Positions 9,462 through 19,737 are shown, counted from the stretch's first letter. The stretch: DNA of 64,000 nucleotides from Trichocoleus sp. FACHB-46 (GCF_014695385.1 NZ_JACJOD010000006.1:558001-622000), one strand, 5' to 3'. A program made the numbers and translations. The notes: generated from the sequence alone by a model not told the origin.

Positions 9462-10145
9462 CTAAAGCAAAGAGGAAAGGGGTTTTTGTTTGCGAAGGTC
9501 CATCATCTCTGCTAGGCTCGCCTCGCCCCAGTCTAAAGGATGGCTTTCGTTCTCTGGAACCACAGTGACGACTGGTTCTATGATCACAGGGCTTGGTGAG
9601 TAGCCCCTTTGACTCGTGCGCACAGGCTCAGCGTGGAGAACAGTGGCCGCTGAAGCATTGGCTCGTTTGGCTGAAACCGCTACTGCTTTTTTGCGGCGCA
9701 TAGGTGAGCTGGGCCGACGAGTCGCTGTTGCAGGCTGACGTTTTTGAGCCGCTTTCATTTGAAAGGGCATGGCTCGTTGCTTTGACTTTGGCTGTGCTTG
9801 CTGGGGCTTCGGCTCCATTCGTTCAATGCGCCGAGAAATGAAAATAGAACCGGCTGCACATCCCAAAGCAACAGCACTGAATAACCATAAATTGAGGTTT
9901 TGCTCCTGAAGCTCAGGAGATGGAACTTTGGCGGGCGCTGTGGCTACTTTTGGTTCAACAGGCTCAACAGGCTCAACAGGACCAGGATAAATTAACCCTT
10001 TGAGGGCAAATCCTCCCAGCAGTAAAACCAAGACTAAAGACGCTCCCCAAAGGATAAAAGGATGCTTTTGTATCAGTTGTGAAGTCGTACCCAAAAGCTG
10101 TGGCTGCCGATGGGGATGAGTCTGGTTAACCATAGCTACTTTCAT
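9462..10145 (-). CDS. Hypothetical protein with two membrane segments, basic linker
   Basis: About 227 residues; ATG at 10145 is preferred, with an in-frame TTG at 10163 and another ATG at 10133 as alternatives. Two hydrophobic helices (roughly residues 28-48 and 86-105 from this start) flank a short Pro/Val/Glu segment with PVE in triplicate. The remaining 120 residues are basic and low-complexity (many Lys, Arg, Gln, Ala, Pro), so probably disordered in the cytoplasm. It lies 111 bases downstream of ddl on the same strand and may be part of the envelope/division cluster. Function unknown. Confidence 0.72.
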   Translation of the reverse strand: MKVAMVNQTHPHRQPQLLGTTSQLIQKHPFILWGASLVLVLLLGGFALKGLIYPGPVEPVEPVEPKVATAPAKVPSPELQEQNLNLWLFSAVALGCAAGSIFISRRIERMEPKPQQAQPKSKQRAMPFQMKAAQKRQPATATRRPSSPMRRKKAVAVSAKRANASAATVLHAEPVRTSQRGYSPSPVIIEPVVTVVPENESHPLDWGEASLAEMMDLRKQKPLSSLL

Positions 10146-10256
10146 CTTGGCTAGGGAGTCCAAAGGGTTTAGAAATGGGGATTTTAGCTAGAATTCCCTG
10201 TTGTCTCTAGATTGTACTGAAGCGATCGCCTTCTCGCCAAAAATTGTGATTTGGTT

Positions 10257-11324
10257 TTAGGAATGTCGCTCCAGAGCAAACTGAATGAGTTGATCAACCA
10301 AGGTTGGGAAGGCAACCCCACTAGCAGCCCACAGTTGAGGATACATGCTAGTCGCGGTAAAGCCAGGTAATGTATTGATTTCGTTAATCAACACTTCCCC
10401 CGTAGACTCCACATAAAAGAAGTCAATTCGCGCTAATCCCGCTGCATCGACCGCAGCAAATGCCTGCAAGGCCAGTGTTTGCACTTGAGCGGCGATCGCC
10501 TCTGGTAGGAGAGCAGGAATATGTAGATCGGCTCGCCCTTCCGTGTACTTCGTTTCATAGTCGTAGAAATCACTGTTATAAGTGATCTCTCCTACGATAG
10601 AAGCTTGCGCTTGGTCATTCCCTAAAACTGCGCATTCCACTTCTCTAGCCACGACTCCAGCTTCCACAATCAAGCGGCGATCGTAACTCGCGGCACTGTC
10701 TAAGGCTGCTTCGAGCTGAGCACGCGATCGCACCTTAGCAATGCCAACAGAGGAACCTAAGTTAGCAGGCTTAACAAAGCAGGGATAGCCCAAGGTTGCT
10801 TCGATTTCGTCACAGAGTTTGGGATACACGCAGGGGTTCGACCAAACTTGGGAGCGGTTGACCGTCATATATTTGACTTGCGCCAAGCCAGCCTGAGCAA
10901 AAGCGCTCTTCATGGCAATCTTGTCCATGCCTACTGAGGAAGCCAGTACGCCTGACCCGACATAAGGTACTTGCATTAACTGCAACAAACCCTGAATCGT
11001 GCCATCTTCGCCGTTGGGTCCATGTAGAATCGGGAACCACACATCAATTTCGGCGGCTAGAGGTGGGAATTGCCAAAGATGAGTGCGGGTAGTGGGTGAG
11101 CCTGTTTCTTCAGAAGGCAGCGGCACGCCAGACTCTAGAACTGACTGGGCAATGTCTGGGGATTGCCAACGGCCATCTTTTTGGATGTAGAAAGGCAGCA
11201 CTTCGTACTTGCTAGGGTTTGGGTCTGTGTTTAAGGCGTTGGCGATCGCCCGTGCCGAACGAATCGAAACTTCATGCTCCCCCGAGCAACCGCCAAACAG
11301 CAACCCCACCCGCAGCTTCGTCAT
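10257..11324 (-). CDS. ddl: D-alanine--D-alanine ligase
   Basis: ATP-grasp enzyme that joins two D-alanines for the peptidoglycan stem peptide. The 355-residue product starts [21 protein letters not shown], the typical N-terminal motif, has the ATP-grasp core ([17 protein letters not shown]) and the Mg-binding C-terminal motif [18 protein letters not shown]. The ATG at 11324 is chosen over one 18 bases upstream because AGAAGGA sits seven bases before it. Length is normal. Same strand as miaB upstream (gap about 150 bases) and as ftsQ-ftsZ further left, consistent with an envelope-growth neighbourhood. Confidence 0.97.
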   Translation of the reverse strand: MTKLRVGLLFGGCSGEHEVSIRSARAIANALNTDPNPSKYEVLPFYIQKDGRWQSPDIAQSVLESGVPLPSEETGSPTTRTHLWQFPPLAAEIDVWFPILHGPNGEDGTIQGLLQLMQVPYVGSGVLASSVGMDKIAMKSAFAQAGLAQVKYMTVNRSQVWSNPCVYPKLCDEIEATLGYPCFVKPANLGSSVGIAKVRSRAQLEAALDSAASYDRRLIVEAGVVAREVECAVLGNDQAQASIVGEITYNSDFYDYETKYTEGRADLHIPALLPEAIAAQVQTLALQAFAAVDAAGLARIDFFYVESTGEVLINEINTLPGFTATSMYPQLWAASGVAFPTLVDQLIQFALERHS

Positions 11325-11472
11325 GACTGATCCTTCTGGCACAATCTATCGCAGCTAGCGTATCACACCCGCTTCGTCTTGCCAGAGGCAATTGTTAACA
11401 ATTTTTTGGGATTGCTGGATGAGCGATCGCTAGCTGGATAACCAACTGTGCTACGGCTTTGGCAGGAAAACC

Positions 11473-12831
11473 CTAAGCGCAAATCGCTGGAACGACGGGT
11501 TGACCTGTCAAGCTAAAGGCTCGCACTTCCGTAATCTTGGCCTGAACCACTTGGCCTTTAAGTTCGTTGATGTCGCCGGGGAAGAAGGTGAGACGATTGC
11601 CACGGGTGCGACCCATGACTTGGCTGGGGTCTTTGCTGTTTTGGTCTTCCACCAAGACTTCCTCGATGCGGCCTAAATAACGCTGCGACCGCTCGGCGGC
11701 TTTGGTGTTGACCAGATGATTGAGGCGTTGCAGGCGATCGCTCTTGACTTCTTCACTGAGTTGGTTTTCCCACAGGGCAGCGGGAGTGCCAGGGCGCGGG
11801 GAGTAAGCGGCTGTATTGAGTAAGTCAAAACCAATTTCATCGACGAGCTTCAGGGTGTTCTCGAATTGGGATTCGGTTTCACCAGGGAAGCCAACGATCG
11901 CATCGGCACTGATGGAGGCATCGGGCATATAGCTGCGAATCGTGTCGATGATGCGGCGGTATTTTTCTTGGGTGTAACCGCGGGACATGGCTTTGAGAAC
12001 TTCGTTATCGCCAGATTGAAAGGGGATATGGAAGTGCTCGCAAACCTTGGGGAGTTCGGCACAAGCTTTGATTAAGCGCTCGGTGAAGTAACGGGGGTGG
12101 CTTGTGGCAAAGCGAATTCGCTCGATGCTAGGAACATCGTGCACATAGTAAAGGAGATCGGTGAGGGTGTGCTGGTGCCGACCTTCGGGAGTCACGCCTG
12201 GGAGATCGCGCCCGTAAGCGTCAATGTTTTGGCCCAACAGCGTAATTTCTTTGTAGCCCTGTCGTCCCAGTTCTTCAATTTCAGCTCGGATAGCTTCGGG
12301 TGTGCGTGACTGCTCCACCCCCCGAACTCCGGGAACCACGCAGTAGGTGCAGCGCTCGTTGCAGCCGTAGATGACGTTGACCCAAGCGGTGACTTTGCTA
12401 TCCCGACGCGGCTTGGTGATGTCTTCAAAAATGTGGACTGCTTCAGTCGCCACCACTTGGTTGCCGCTGAAGACTTGCTCTAGGAGATCCTGAAGGCGAT
12501 TGGCATGCTGCGGTCCCATCACCAGATCCAGTTCTGGCACTCGCCGTAACAGAGCTTCGCCTTCTTGCTGAGCTACACAGCCTGCCACTACCAAAGTTAG
12601 GTCCGGTTCTTCATGCTTCCGCTTGGCTTGCCGACCAAGGTAGGAATAAACTTTTTGCTCTGCATTATCCCGAATGGTGCACGTGTTGTAGAGAATGACG
12701 TTGGCCTCATTCGGGTCTTCTGACCATTGAAAACCCATGTCTTCTAGAATGCCAGCCATGCGTTCGGAGTCAGCTTTGTTCATCTGACAGCCAAAAGTAG
12801 TGATGTGATAGCGGCGAGAAGAAGTGGTCAT
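11473..12831 (-). CDS. miaB: tRNA-2-methylthio-N6-dimethylallyladenosine synthase MiaB
   Basis: Radical SAM methylthiotransferase that adds the 2-methylthio group to i6A37 of tRNAs reading U-starting codons. Domain order is complete in 452 residues: N-terminal UPF0004 domain with its cluster cysteines (Cys15 in [11 protein letters not shown], then NTCTIRDNA and VAGCVAQ), the radical SAM motif CNERCTYC near residue 160, and a C-terminal TRAM domain ([14 protein letters not shown]). ATG start at 12831. The cytoplasmic enzyme needs two 4Fe-4S clusters. It is an ordinary housekeeping copy. Confidence 0.97.
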   Translation of the reverse strand: MTTSSRRYHITTFGCQMNKADSERMAGILEDMGFQWSEDPNEANVILYNTCTIRDNAEQKVYSYLGRQAKRKHEEPDLTLVVAGCVAQQEGEALLRRVPELDLVMGPQHANRLQDLLEQVFSGNQVVATEAVHIFEDITKPRRDSKVTAWVNVIYGCNERCTYCVVPGVRGVEQSRTPEAIRAEIEELGRQGYKEITLLGQNIDAYGRDLPGVTPEGRHQHTLTDLLYYVHDVPSIERIRFATSHPRYFTERLIKACAELPKVCEHFHIPFQSGDNEVLKAMSRGYTQEKYRRIIDTIRSYMPDASISADAIVGFPGETESQFENTLKLVDEIGFDLLNTAAYSPRPGTPAALWENQLSEEVKSDRLQRLNHLVNTKAAERSQRYLGRIEEVLVEDQNSKDPSQVMGRTRGNRLTFFPGDINELKGQVVQAKITEVRAFSLTGQPVVPAICA

Positions 12832-13310
12832 GGTGAGCTACAGGCCAAGTAGAACAAGTGTCAAACCTTCATTATAAATTTTTGTCGGCACTCTGCCTGG
12901 AGATAGAAATTAATTCGGTGCGATCGCTGGGCTGCTCTCAGTATTTCTACTCATTCAAACTTACCCACTAGTGATTCAAGGAAATGGCCCTGGGTTCGAG
13001 ACCATAACTTTGCTGATAGTTCCTAGATTTTGGCTACTTGAGGAGAAAGCAGAGCAGTTCATCTTTGTAATCATGGTTGGCAGAACAACAGCTTTAAGCT
13101 TGCAAAAGTCAAGAATTTTTGTCTGATTGAATTGTAAAAAATGACACATTTGAAAATATTCAAGATGTAATTCTAGCTAGAACTTTTATGATGAAACCCT
13201 CGTATTTAAAGGTGTTTAAGTAATGGTAGATACTGTGATTTACGAGTTTACTAATTAATCTGCTGGAGGTTGCTTTCACAATTATCTCTTTAGAGGAATA
13301 GGTTGCCCCC
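12832..13310. other. Intergenic gap between divergent miaB and GT39 gene
   Basis: About 480 AT-rich bases between two divergent genes; it should contain both promoters. A GGTTCGAGACC-like string near 12990 is not part of a tRNA cloverleaf. I see only open frames of under 20 codons here and no clear hairpin. Confidence 0.4.
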
Positions 13311-14915
13311 ATGCCTATCCGGGAAGCTGCTTCAAGTCCTACTTCTACGTATTTAAGAAAAGGAAAGGGCCAAGTTCGATCTTGGCAAAGTTTATCAACC
13401 ACGTTTGAGCTGTTGTTGAACTACCGGGTTGCTGGTAGTTTTTTTGTGCTTTTGTGTGCTTGCTACTTCGTATTTTTTTGGCATCTTGATGCTCTCTCTC
13501 TGCGCACCTATGACGAGGCTAGGCGGGCAGTGAATGCTTTAGAGATGTCACTCAATGGCAATTTCATTGTCAGCTATTTTGATGGGCAGCCCGATTTGTG
13601 GGGAACCAAACCACCATTGTTGCTTTGGTTGATTGTTGCCTGCATGAAAGTGTTTGGCTACAACGAATTTGCGGTGCGTCTGCCTTCTGCGATCGCCGCC
13701 ACCACAACTGTCCTAACTTTGTTTCTATTTTCTACCTTTTACTTGCAAAGCTTGGTGGTCGGAATTACCAGTGCTTTTGTCTTAATGACTAGCTATGGGT
13801 ATGTAGCAGAGCATGTGGCGAGAACGGGAGATTATGATGCCCTGCTAACTTTATGGATTACCGTTTATTCCCTCACTTATTTTGTCTATATCCATGCTAG
13901 CAGTTCCAAAAAGCCTTGGTATCTATGGCTAACCGCGATCGCAATTATGTTGGCAATGTGGACAAAAGGAATTGCTGCCTTGATTCCATTGTTAGGTCTT
14001 TTTGTTTACACAATCTATCAAAAACGGTTGGGTCAATTATTGCGATCGCCATCATTCTATAGCTCGGCAATTTTCGTGATTGGAGCTGGGCTAAGCTACT
14101 ACTTGCTGCGGGAGTATTACAACCCAGGCTACCTAGAAGCAATGTTAAGTAATGAGGTAGGGCGCTACTCAGAGTCGGTAGAGGGACATACAGGTGACTT
14201 TTGGTTTTATCTGCAACAGATGCAGCGTACATTTATTCCCTGGCTGTATCTACTTTTGCCTAGTTTAGTCGTCGCTCAAATCAGTCAAAAGCGATTAATT
14301 AAAGCTTTAGGAGCCTTCTGTGGTTTTTACTTGATTTGTCACTTTCTAGTTGTTTCTAGTTCTCAAACTAAATTGGCTTGGTACAACGCCCCACAATATC
14401 CGATCGCGGCATTGCTAATTGGGCTAGGAGTTTCTGAAGCTTGTCACTGGTTAATCAAATACTTGCGGATAAACCCACGTTCTAAACAACAGCTAATTGC
14501 AGGTTTGTTTGTATGCGCTTTGCTGTTTTTACCTTCTCTGAGAATGGCTCGTAAAGTGAGTGGCACTTATGTCTATTCTCGCCCTCACGACCCACCAGAA
14601 GTACAGTTGGGATATTACTTGCGTCGCTTGCAAAAAACTCAACCAGAATTAACCACATTTCAGGTGGTGGATATGGCAAAAGGGACAGTAGGAGGACGCA
14701 GAGCCCATACGCTTTTTTATGTTAAAGCGGCTGATTTAGATCCTAAATATGCGATCGCGCTCTCTACTCCTGAGCAAACTGTGCCGAACAATCAAGTCGT
14801 TGTGACTTGTATTCCGGCGATCAAAACGCAACTGGTGGCGCAATACCAACTGAGTACGATTGATACGAAGGGAGCTTGTAGCGCGTTGATAGTGAAACAA
14901 GCGAAAGCTAGTTAG
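13311..14915 (+). CDS. Membrane glycosyltransferase, GT39/ArnT (PMT) family
   Basis: 534-residue GT-C fold enzyme that would transfer a sugar from a polyprenyl phosphate to a lipid, glycan or protein outside the membrane. The first helix (about residues 41-58) is followed by the conserved acidic pair of this family in YDEARRAVNALEM (Asp68-Glu69), then QPDLWGTKPPLLLWL and about ten further membrane segments, with a 100-residue soluble C-terminus. ATG at 13311. The gene is more AT-rich than its neighbours, as seen in many cyanobacterial glycan genes. It stands alone, so the acceptor cannot be deduced. A short basic N-terminal extension precedes helix 1. Confidence 0.88.
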   Translation: MPIREAASSPTSTYLRKGKGQVRSWQSLSTTFELLLNYRVAGSFFVLLCACYFVFFWHLDALSLRTYDEARRAVNALEMSLNGNFIVSYFDGQPDLWGTKPPLLLWLIVACMKVFGYNEFAVRLPSAIAATTTVLTLFLFSTFYLQSLVVGITSAFVLMTSYGYVAEHVARTGDYDALLTLWITVYSLTYFVYIHASSSKKPWYLWLTAIAIMLAMWTKGIAALIPLLGLFVYTIYQKRLGQLLRSPSFYSSAIFVIGAGLSYYLLREYYNPGYLEAMLSNEVGRYSESVEGHTGDFWFYLQQMQRTFIPWLYLLLPSLVVAQISQKRLIKALGAFCGFYLICHFLVVSSSQTKLAWYNAPQYPIAALLIGLGVSEACHWLIKYLRINPRSKQQLIAGLFVCALLFLPSLRMARKVSGTYVYSRPHDPPEVQLGYYLRRLQKTQPELTTFQVVDMAKGTVGGRRAHTLFYVKAADLDPKYAIALSTPEQTVPNNQVVVTCIPAIKTQLVAQYQLSTIDTKGACSALIVKQAKAS

Positions 14916-14921
14916 GGAGGC

Positions 14922-17114
14922 TCAGCAGCCCGCTACAAATAGCATTTGCGTTTCAATTTCTTCCCAAGTTTTGGCGGAAACTCTCACGGCTGCTTGCTTG
15001 CAACGGACGAGTAGGCAGTTGGCGTAGAGATAGTGTTCTAGGGCCTGTAACTCTGCAGCGGACAAATCCACCAGAGCAGCATCTAGCTTCAGAGCGTGGA
15101 GCCAGACTTGAGAGAGGCGATCGCGAAAGGCTTGCTGCACTTCGTAGGGTTGGCTGGTATCTGGGGCTTTTGTTTTGAGGGCATCCAGCCGGGCAATTAA
15201 TGGGTGAAAGTTAACGCTGTTAAACAGTTGGCTCTTGCTGAACTCTTGGGCCAAAGAGTTGGTGACAGCACGAGCTAAAGTTCGGGCAGGAATTCGGTTG
15301 AGGCTGCGAGTACGAGCACGGGCACGAGCGGGGACACAATCTAGATCCAAGTTGCGGGCTAATTCCATCGCACGAGCTAAATCGATCGCCTGCACCGGAG
15401 CGGGGGCACAAACCAGATCCAGAGTTCGCACCAGATCCAAAACGCGAGCGGTGTTGGGATGGAGTACCCGGACGAGATCCAAGGCGCGATCGCGGGCTAA
15501 AGCGAGAAACAAAGCCGAGGCGCGTTTCACTACAGGTTTCACGGTCGTGCCTGGCCCCTCTGTAATCTGATGCGCCCACTGCAACAAAGCTTGCAACTTG
15601 GGAGTGGTGATGTAGCGACGAGTTTTGCGCGCCATGCGAACTAGCAGTTCATCAGCACCATGCCGCATCAGCCCTGCTACCAGCAGAAATACTTCTTGCC
15701 AGCGGGGGTCCGTGAGGTGATCGGCGACTAAGCGAGCGACTTGATGATTGTCAGCAATGTACTGGGCGGTGAGATATTCTTGCAATGTCAAATGGGAGAA
15801 GGAAAATACATCTTCTGCCCGTTCGACCAAAATGCCTTGCTGAATGGCGATCGCATCCAACACTGCCTCTCCATTTAAGTGCTTAGGCGCGTTTAAGTTG
15901 TCAGTTAAAAAAGTCTTGATTTGGCTGACAATTTCACCTTGAGAGAAGAAAAGTCGGTCTGATTTGAACGCGCTATAAGCAATTTCTGACAATAAAATTT
16001 CTTCTAACTCTGTGCTTAAACCTTGGTAGATTTCATCGCGTAAAATGCGCTTTTCCGAAGCCCATTCTTCTAGCAAGACTCGGAGAGCTTTACGATAAAG
16101 CACGCTGCGATTGTTGGGGAAATTCTGGGAGCGATCGTAGACCAAGCAAAGCAACGTTAGCAGTAGCGGCGAGTGAGCTAGTTCCTTGGCAGCAGCATTT
16201 TCTGGCTTCAGCAGTAACTCCCAACACTTCTGCCCCGTACCTGCCTGTTGGTCTGCGTCGGAGCGAAACCAGTTGTGAATGAACTGCTTAATCTGAGAAG
16301 CATCAAAGTCAGCCATTGCCACATCAGTAAAGCGCCGGAAGTTATGGCGATAGGCGGCGAGACGGCAAGAGGCGATAAAACGGTTTTGGTCGTACTGATC
16401 GACAAAGTTTTGAATTTGGCAAATCGCTTCATTCAGATTTTTGCCAGGAACTTCATCTAAACCATCTAATAAAATTAAGAGTTTGCCTTGCTCTAACAGT
16501 TGAGTCGTGGCTTCATCGGAGTGGGGAAAGCCACAAATCTTGAATTCCTGGGCGATCGCTTTCTCGATGTTGATCTTGCTGCTGGTAAAACTCTTTAGCT
16601 CAATCAGAACCGGGATACATTCATGCTCATAGCCACCTTGGGTTCCCTTGAGTGCTTCCAAACCCAACTTGCGGAGAAATGTAGATTTACCAGCCCCCGG
16701 ACCACCCAGCACCATCAAATATTGTTTTTCATTGGCAACTCTCAGGCCATCTTGACGACTAGATTCGCGTGGTTGAAAGCTGCGCGATCGCGTTTGACGA
16801 TAGGCTTTTTCTAAAGTTTCAATCGACTCAAAGCGCCGCAAATCCCACTTGTCTAGCAATTGCACCGTCGTATAGACCGACTCTAAAGGCGCAGGTTCAC
16901 GCATGCCCAAAACCTTCAGGATGCCGTGACGCTCGCCATAGTTTTGGATGTACTGAACGGAAGCTTCTGCGACCGCTTGTTTGGTTTTTTCATCTAGGCT
17001 TTTTTTGCCCATCCAACCGAGCAGCTTGCCGCCTCCCTCCCAAACCACACGGCTGAAAATGCTAGCCAAACCCATACTGGCTGCTTGAAGGGCGATTTTT
17101 TCCAGTCCAATCAT
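14922..17114 (-). CDS. NACHT-domain NTPase (STAND family) with C-terminal helical domain
   Basis: 730 residues. A helical N-terminus of about 115 residues is followed by the NACHT NTPase with Walker A GGPGAGKST (137-145) and Walker B LLILLDGLDEV (about 212-222), and the winged-helix end FSHLTLQEYLTAQY (439-452). Residues 535-616 hold degenerate ARxLDLx repeats. The last 50 residues (LEHYLYANCLLVRCKQAAV, then W and IE) look like the helical domain found at the C-terminus of cyanobacterial NACHT conflict-system proteins. STAND ATPases of this type sense a trigger and oligomerise; several bacterial NACHT proteins protect against phage. No separate nuclease or peptidase domain is visible, so the effector is unclear. 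Confidence 0.9.
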   Translation of the reverse strand: MIGLEKIALQAASMGLASIFSRVVWEGGGKLLGWMGKKSLDEKTKQAVAEASVQYIQNYGERHGILKVLGMREPAPLESVYTTVQLLDKWDLRRFESIETLEKAYRQTRSRSFQPRESSRQDGLRVANEKQYLMVLGGPGAGKSTFLRKLGLEALKGTQGGYEHECIPVLIELKSFTSSKINIEKAIAQEFKICGFPHSDEATTQLLEQGKLLILLDGLDEVPGKNLNEAICQIQNFVDQYDQNRFIASCRLAAYRHNFRRFTDVAMADFDASQIKQFIHNWFRSDADQQAGTGQKCWELLLKPENAAAKELAHSPLLLTLLCLVYDRSQNFPNNRSVLYRKALRVLLEEWASEKRILRDEIYQGLSTELEEILLSEIAYSAFKSDRLFFSQGEIVSQIKTFLTDNLNAPKHLNGEAVLDAIAIQQGILVERAEDVFSFSHLTLQEYLTAQYIADNHQVARLVADHLTDPRWQEVFLLVAGLMRHGADELLVRMARKTRRYITTPKLQALLQWAHQITEGPGTTVKPVVKRASALFLALARDRALDLVRVLHPNTARVLDLVRTLDLVCAPAPVQAIDLARAMELARNLDLDCVPARARARTRSLNRIPARTLARAVTNSLAQEFSKSQLFNSVNFHPLIARLDALKTKAPDTSQPYEVQQAFRDRLSQVWLHALKLDAALVDLSAAELQALEHYLYANCLLVRCKQAAVRVSAKTWEEIETQMLFVAGC
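15260..15515 (-). repeat. Degenerate coding repeat in the NACHT gene
   Basis: This segment encodes residues about 534-618 of the NACHT protein and consists of imperfect units such as RALDLVR, RVLDLVR, TLDLV, AIDLARAMELA, RNLDLD. At DNA level the units share GATCCA and CGAGC strings. The frequent Ala-Arg and Leu-Asp pairs suggest a short solenoid or coiled segment between the NTPase and the C-terminal domain. Open frames on other strands here are by-products of the biased composition. Confidence 0.7.
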
Positions 17115-17277
17115 AGGAAGGTGGGAGGAGAGTTTAGAACAAGTTTGTCATATAGATGAGCGGTTGCACTAACTCAATCGTGTTAGTTAAACCCCACACT
17201 TTCTATCTTTTCGTAGTTGTTGAGCGATCGCTGAGTGTGAGAAGGTCCTAGCGGAGAAATGTGAGTCAGCCTTGCTT

Positions 17278-18195
17278 ATGAGTGCGCTAGTTCAAGAAGT
17301 TCGCTCCAGTTTATTGAATCTTATCGGTCAGGCAGTGGAGGCATTTCCAGGGCTGGTTCTGGCTCTGATTGTGCTCTTGTTAACTCGCTATGCTGCCAAC
17401 GTGTTGCAAAACCTCACGGCTGCCACAATGGGGCGCATGGTACGGAGCCCATCTCTGCGATCGCTGCTGATGCAAATGAGCTATGTCGCCACTTGGGTGG
17501 TGGGAGTGGTGGTCGCCAGTGTGATGGCGTTTCCCGATTTAGGCGTGGGCGACATTATTGGCTTGTTGGGGTTAAGCTCAGTTGCGATCGGCTTTGCCTT
17601 TCAAGACATCTTCAAGAATTTTCTGGCGGGCGTCTTGCTGTTGCTAAATGAACCCTTCCGCCTCAATGACCAGATCATCGTGAACGACTTTGAAGGCACT
17701 GTAGAAGAAATCACGATTCGCTCCACTCAAATTCGTACTTATCAAGGCGAGCGGGTCGTAATTCCCAACTCGATTGTCTTTACCAGCCCGATCCAAGTTT
17801 TGACTGCAATGCCCCACCGCCGCACTGATCTAGCCATTGGGGTTGATTACAATACCCCTTTGCCCCAAACAATTCAAACTTTGCTACAGACGGTGAACCA
17901 AATAGACGGAGTATTAGTCAAGCCAGCGGCAGAAGTAGATATTGTGGGCTTTGGTGAAAGTTCCATTGACTTGATGGTGCGTTATTGGACGCTGCCACCG
18001 AAAGCAACCGTCCGTCGGACCCAAACAAACGTGATGATTGCCTTGAAAGCAGCTTGCGATCGCGACGGTATCTCCATTCCTTATCCAATTCGTACCGTTT
18101 ACTTTTACGACCAGCAGCAGTCTAAAGCAGCGTCAGTCGATGGCTTATCTAACTCGGCGATAGAGGCTAAACGCAGCGATGCTCGGCGCAGCTAA
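17278..18195 (+). CDS. MscS-family mechanosensitive ion channel
   Basis: 305-residue small-conductance channel that opens on membrane tension to release solutes during osmotic downshock. Three membrane helices are seen (about residues 18-38, 62-84, 92-125). The third has the pore-lining Gly/Ala pattern (GLLGLSSVAIGFAFQDIFKNFLAG, given here only as position 92-118). The beta domain follows (LNDQIIVNDFEGTVEEITIRST) and the alpha/beta C-terminal domain. ATG 17278 is preferred over an in-frame TTG six bases upstream; GGAG is about 20 bases away, so the start is not certain. Divergent from the NACHT gene. Confidence 0.93.
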   Translation: MSALVQEVRSSLLNLIGQAVEAFPGLVLALIVLLLTRYAANVLQNLTAATMGRMVRSPSLRSLLMQMSYVATWVVGVVVASVMAFPDLGVGDIIGLLGLSSVAIGFAFQDIFKNFLAGVLLLLNEPFRLNDQIIVNDFEGTVEEITIRSTQIRTYQGERVVIPNSIVFTSPIQVLTAMPHRRTDLAIGVDYNTPLPQTIQTLLQTVNQIDGVLVKPAAEVDIVGFGESSIDLMVRYWTLPPKATVRRTQTNVMIALKAACDRDGISIPYPIRTVYFYDQQQSKAASVDGLSNSAIEAKRSDARRS

Positions 18196-18207
18196 CTAGA
18201 TAGAAAT

Positions 18208-19737
18208 TTAGTCGGAACTACTGGATTGTCGCGATCGCTTGTTTGGGTTCATCCGGGCTTCTAGGAAGCTAAAGGCTTGAGAGGAAAGTAGATTTAGCAC
18301 TAAGTAGACCAGGGCTACAGCGGCATAAATTTCAAAGGCGCGGTAGTTGTCGGCCACAATCAATTGCCCGCGGCGGAGGAGTTCCTCAAACCCAATCACA
18401 GAAACCAAACTCGTATCTTTTAGCAGAGTGATGAACTCGTTGCCTAAAGGTGGCAACATGCGCCGAAACGCCTGCGGAAAAACCACATAACGCAGTGTTT
18501 GTCCTGGCCCTAAACCGAGGGATTGCGCCGCTTCTACTTGCCCTACCTCAATGGATTGAATCCCCGCCCGCACGATTTCAGCTAGATACGCTGTGCTATT
18601 CAGGCTAAGAGCCAACACCGCTGCACCCAAACGGTTAAATGTAAAGGTAAAACCTAGCCCCTGAACCAAAGCTGGAATGCCAAAGTAGATCATCAAGATC
18701 TGCACCAACAACGGCGTACCGCGAAAAAAGTCAATGTAGGCTCTCGCGAACCAGCGTAAAGGCCGAGAAGCAGAGAGCCGCGCCAACCCCATGAGCGTGC
18801 CACCGATTAATCCCAGCAAAACTGAGAGCGCAGTCAATTGCAGCGTGATTAAAGCGCCTTGTAGCAGAATGGGTAGGGCTCGCGTGATGACTGCACCGGA
18901 AGTAGCGAGGGGAGCGGTTTCAGATTGAGGCGTTGAACCAGGCACCGTAGCTGTGGCAAGAGAAGGAGCCTGCGCGTTAAACCATTTGCGGTAGATCTGG
19001 TCATAGGTGCCATTGCTGAGGATGCGAGTCAGGCCAGCGTTGATTCTGTCTAAGTTTGGCGAATTTTTGGGCATGGCAACGCCGTAGAACTCCTCCGTTA
19101 GCAATTGGCTCGTGACCTTAATCCCGGTGAGGTTGTTGGCTTTGATCGCATACAACGTCACAGGCGCATCATTAATCACCGCACTCACATTGCCGTTGAG
19201 CAGTGCTTGCAACGCCAAGGGAGCCGAATCAAACGTGCGAATAGTGGCACCAGGAATTTTGCGGGCGGTTTCTGCGCCTGTAGTGCCAATCTGGACACCG
19301 ATCGTCTGGTTCTGCAAACTAGCCAGGTCAGTCGTGTTGGTGTTATTGGCCCGAACTGCGATCGCCAACCCCGCCTTGAAATATGGCCGCGAGAAATCCA
19401 CCGTTTGCTGCCGCTCAGCCGTGATCGTCATCGAACTAATCGCCGCATCGACGGTTCTGGCTTGCAAGGCAGGAATCAAGCCATCAAACGGTAAACTCTG
19501 GAACTCCACCCGCAACCCTTCCGCTTGCGCGATCGCCTGCATCAAATCAATATCAAACCCTTGCAGCCCGCCCCCCGGTGCTTGAAACTCAAACGGTGGA
19601 AAAGCAGGTTCGGTGCCAACTCTCAAAACATTTTGGCTCTGAGCAATAGAAGTTGAGTGACCCAGCAGAATCAGCAGCAAACAACTGCAACCGAACACAA
19701 AGCGTTGCAGCCAACGTGACCTTAAAAAATTCGGCAT
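18208..19737 (-). CDS. Amino acid ABC transporter, fused substrate-binding and permease protein
   Basis: One 509-residue chain combines two functions usually made separately. Residues 1-32 are a signal peptide. Residues about 38-255 form a family 3 binding protein for polar amino acids (VGTEPAFPPFEF, GFDIDLMQAIA). Residues about 285-495 form the His/Glu/Gln permease domain with EAA loop EAAQSLGLGPGQTLRYVVFPQAF. The same fusion is known in BgtB of Synechocystis and Anabaena, part of the basic amino acid and glutamine uptake system; I do not assert the exact substrate. The ATPase partner is the divergent gene at 19895. Confidence 0.93.
   Translation of the reverse strand: MPNFLRSRWLQRFVFGCSCLLLILLGHSTSIAQSQNVLRVGTEPAFPPFEFQAPGGGLQGFDIDLMQAIAQAEGLRVEFQSLPFDGLIPALQARTVDAAISSMTITAERQQTVDFSRPYFKAGLAIAVRANNTNTTDLASLQNQTIGVQIGTTGAETARKIPGATIRTFDSAPLALQALLNGNVSAVINDAPVTLYAIKANNLTGIKVTSQLLTEEFYGVAMPKNSPNLDRINAGLTRILSNGTYDQIYRKWFNAQAPSLATATVPGSTPQSETAPLATSGAVITRALPILLQGALITLQLTALSVLLGLIGGTLMGLARLSASRPLRWFARAYIDFFRGTPLLVQILMIYFGIPALVQGLGFTFTFNRLGAAVLALSLNSTAYLAEIVRAGIQSIEVGQVEAAQSLGLGPGQTLRYVVFPQAFRRMLPPLGNEFITLLKDTSLVSVIGFEELLRRGQLIVADNYRAFEIYAAVALVYLVLNLLSSQAFSFLEARMNPNKRSRQSSSSD

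Noticed and set aside
12985-13010. GGTTCGAGACC string resembling a tRNA T-loop
   Set aside because: No matching T-arm, anticodon arm or acceptor stem around it.
15235-15570. Arg/Ala/Ser-rich open frames on both strands inside the NACHT gene
   Set aside because: They mirror the biased repeats of the real leftward gene; no ribosome site, no independent conservation expected.
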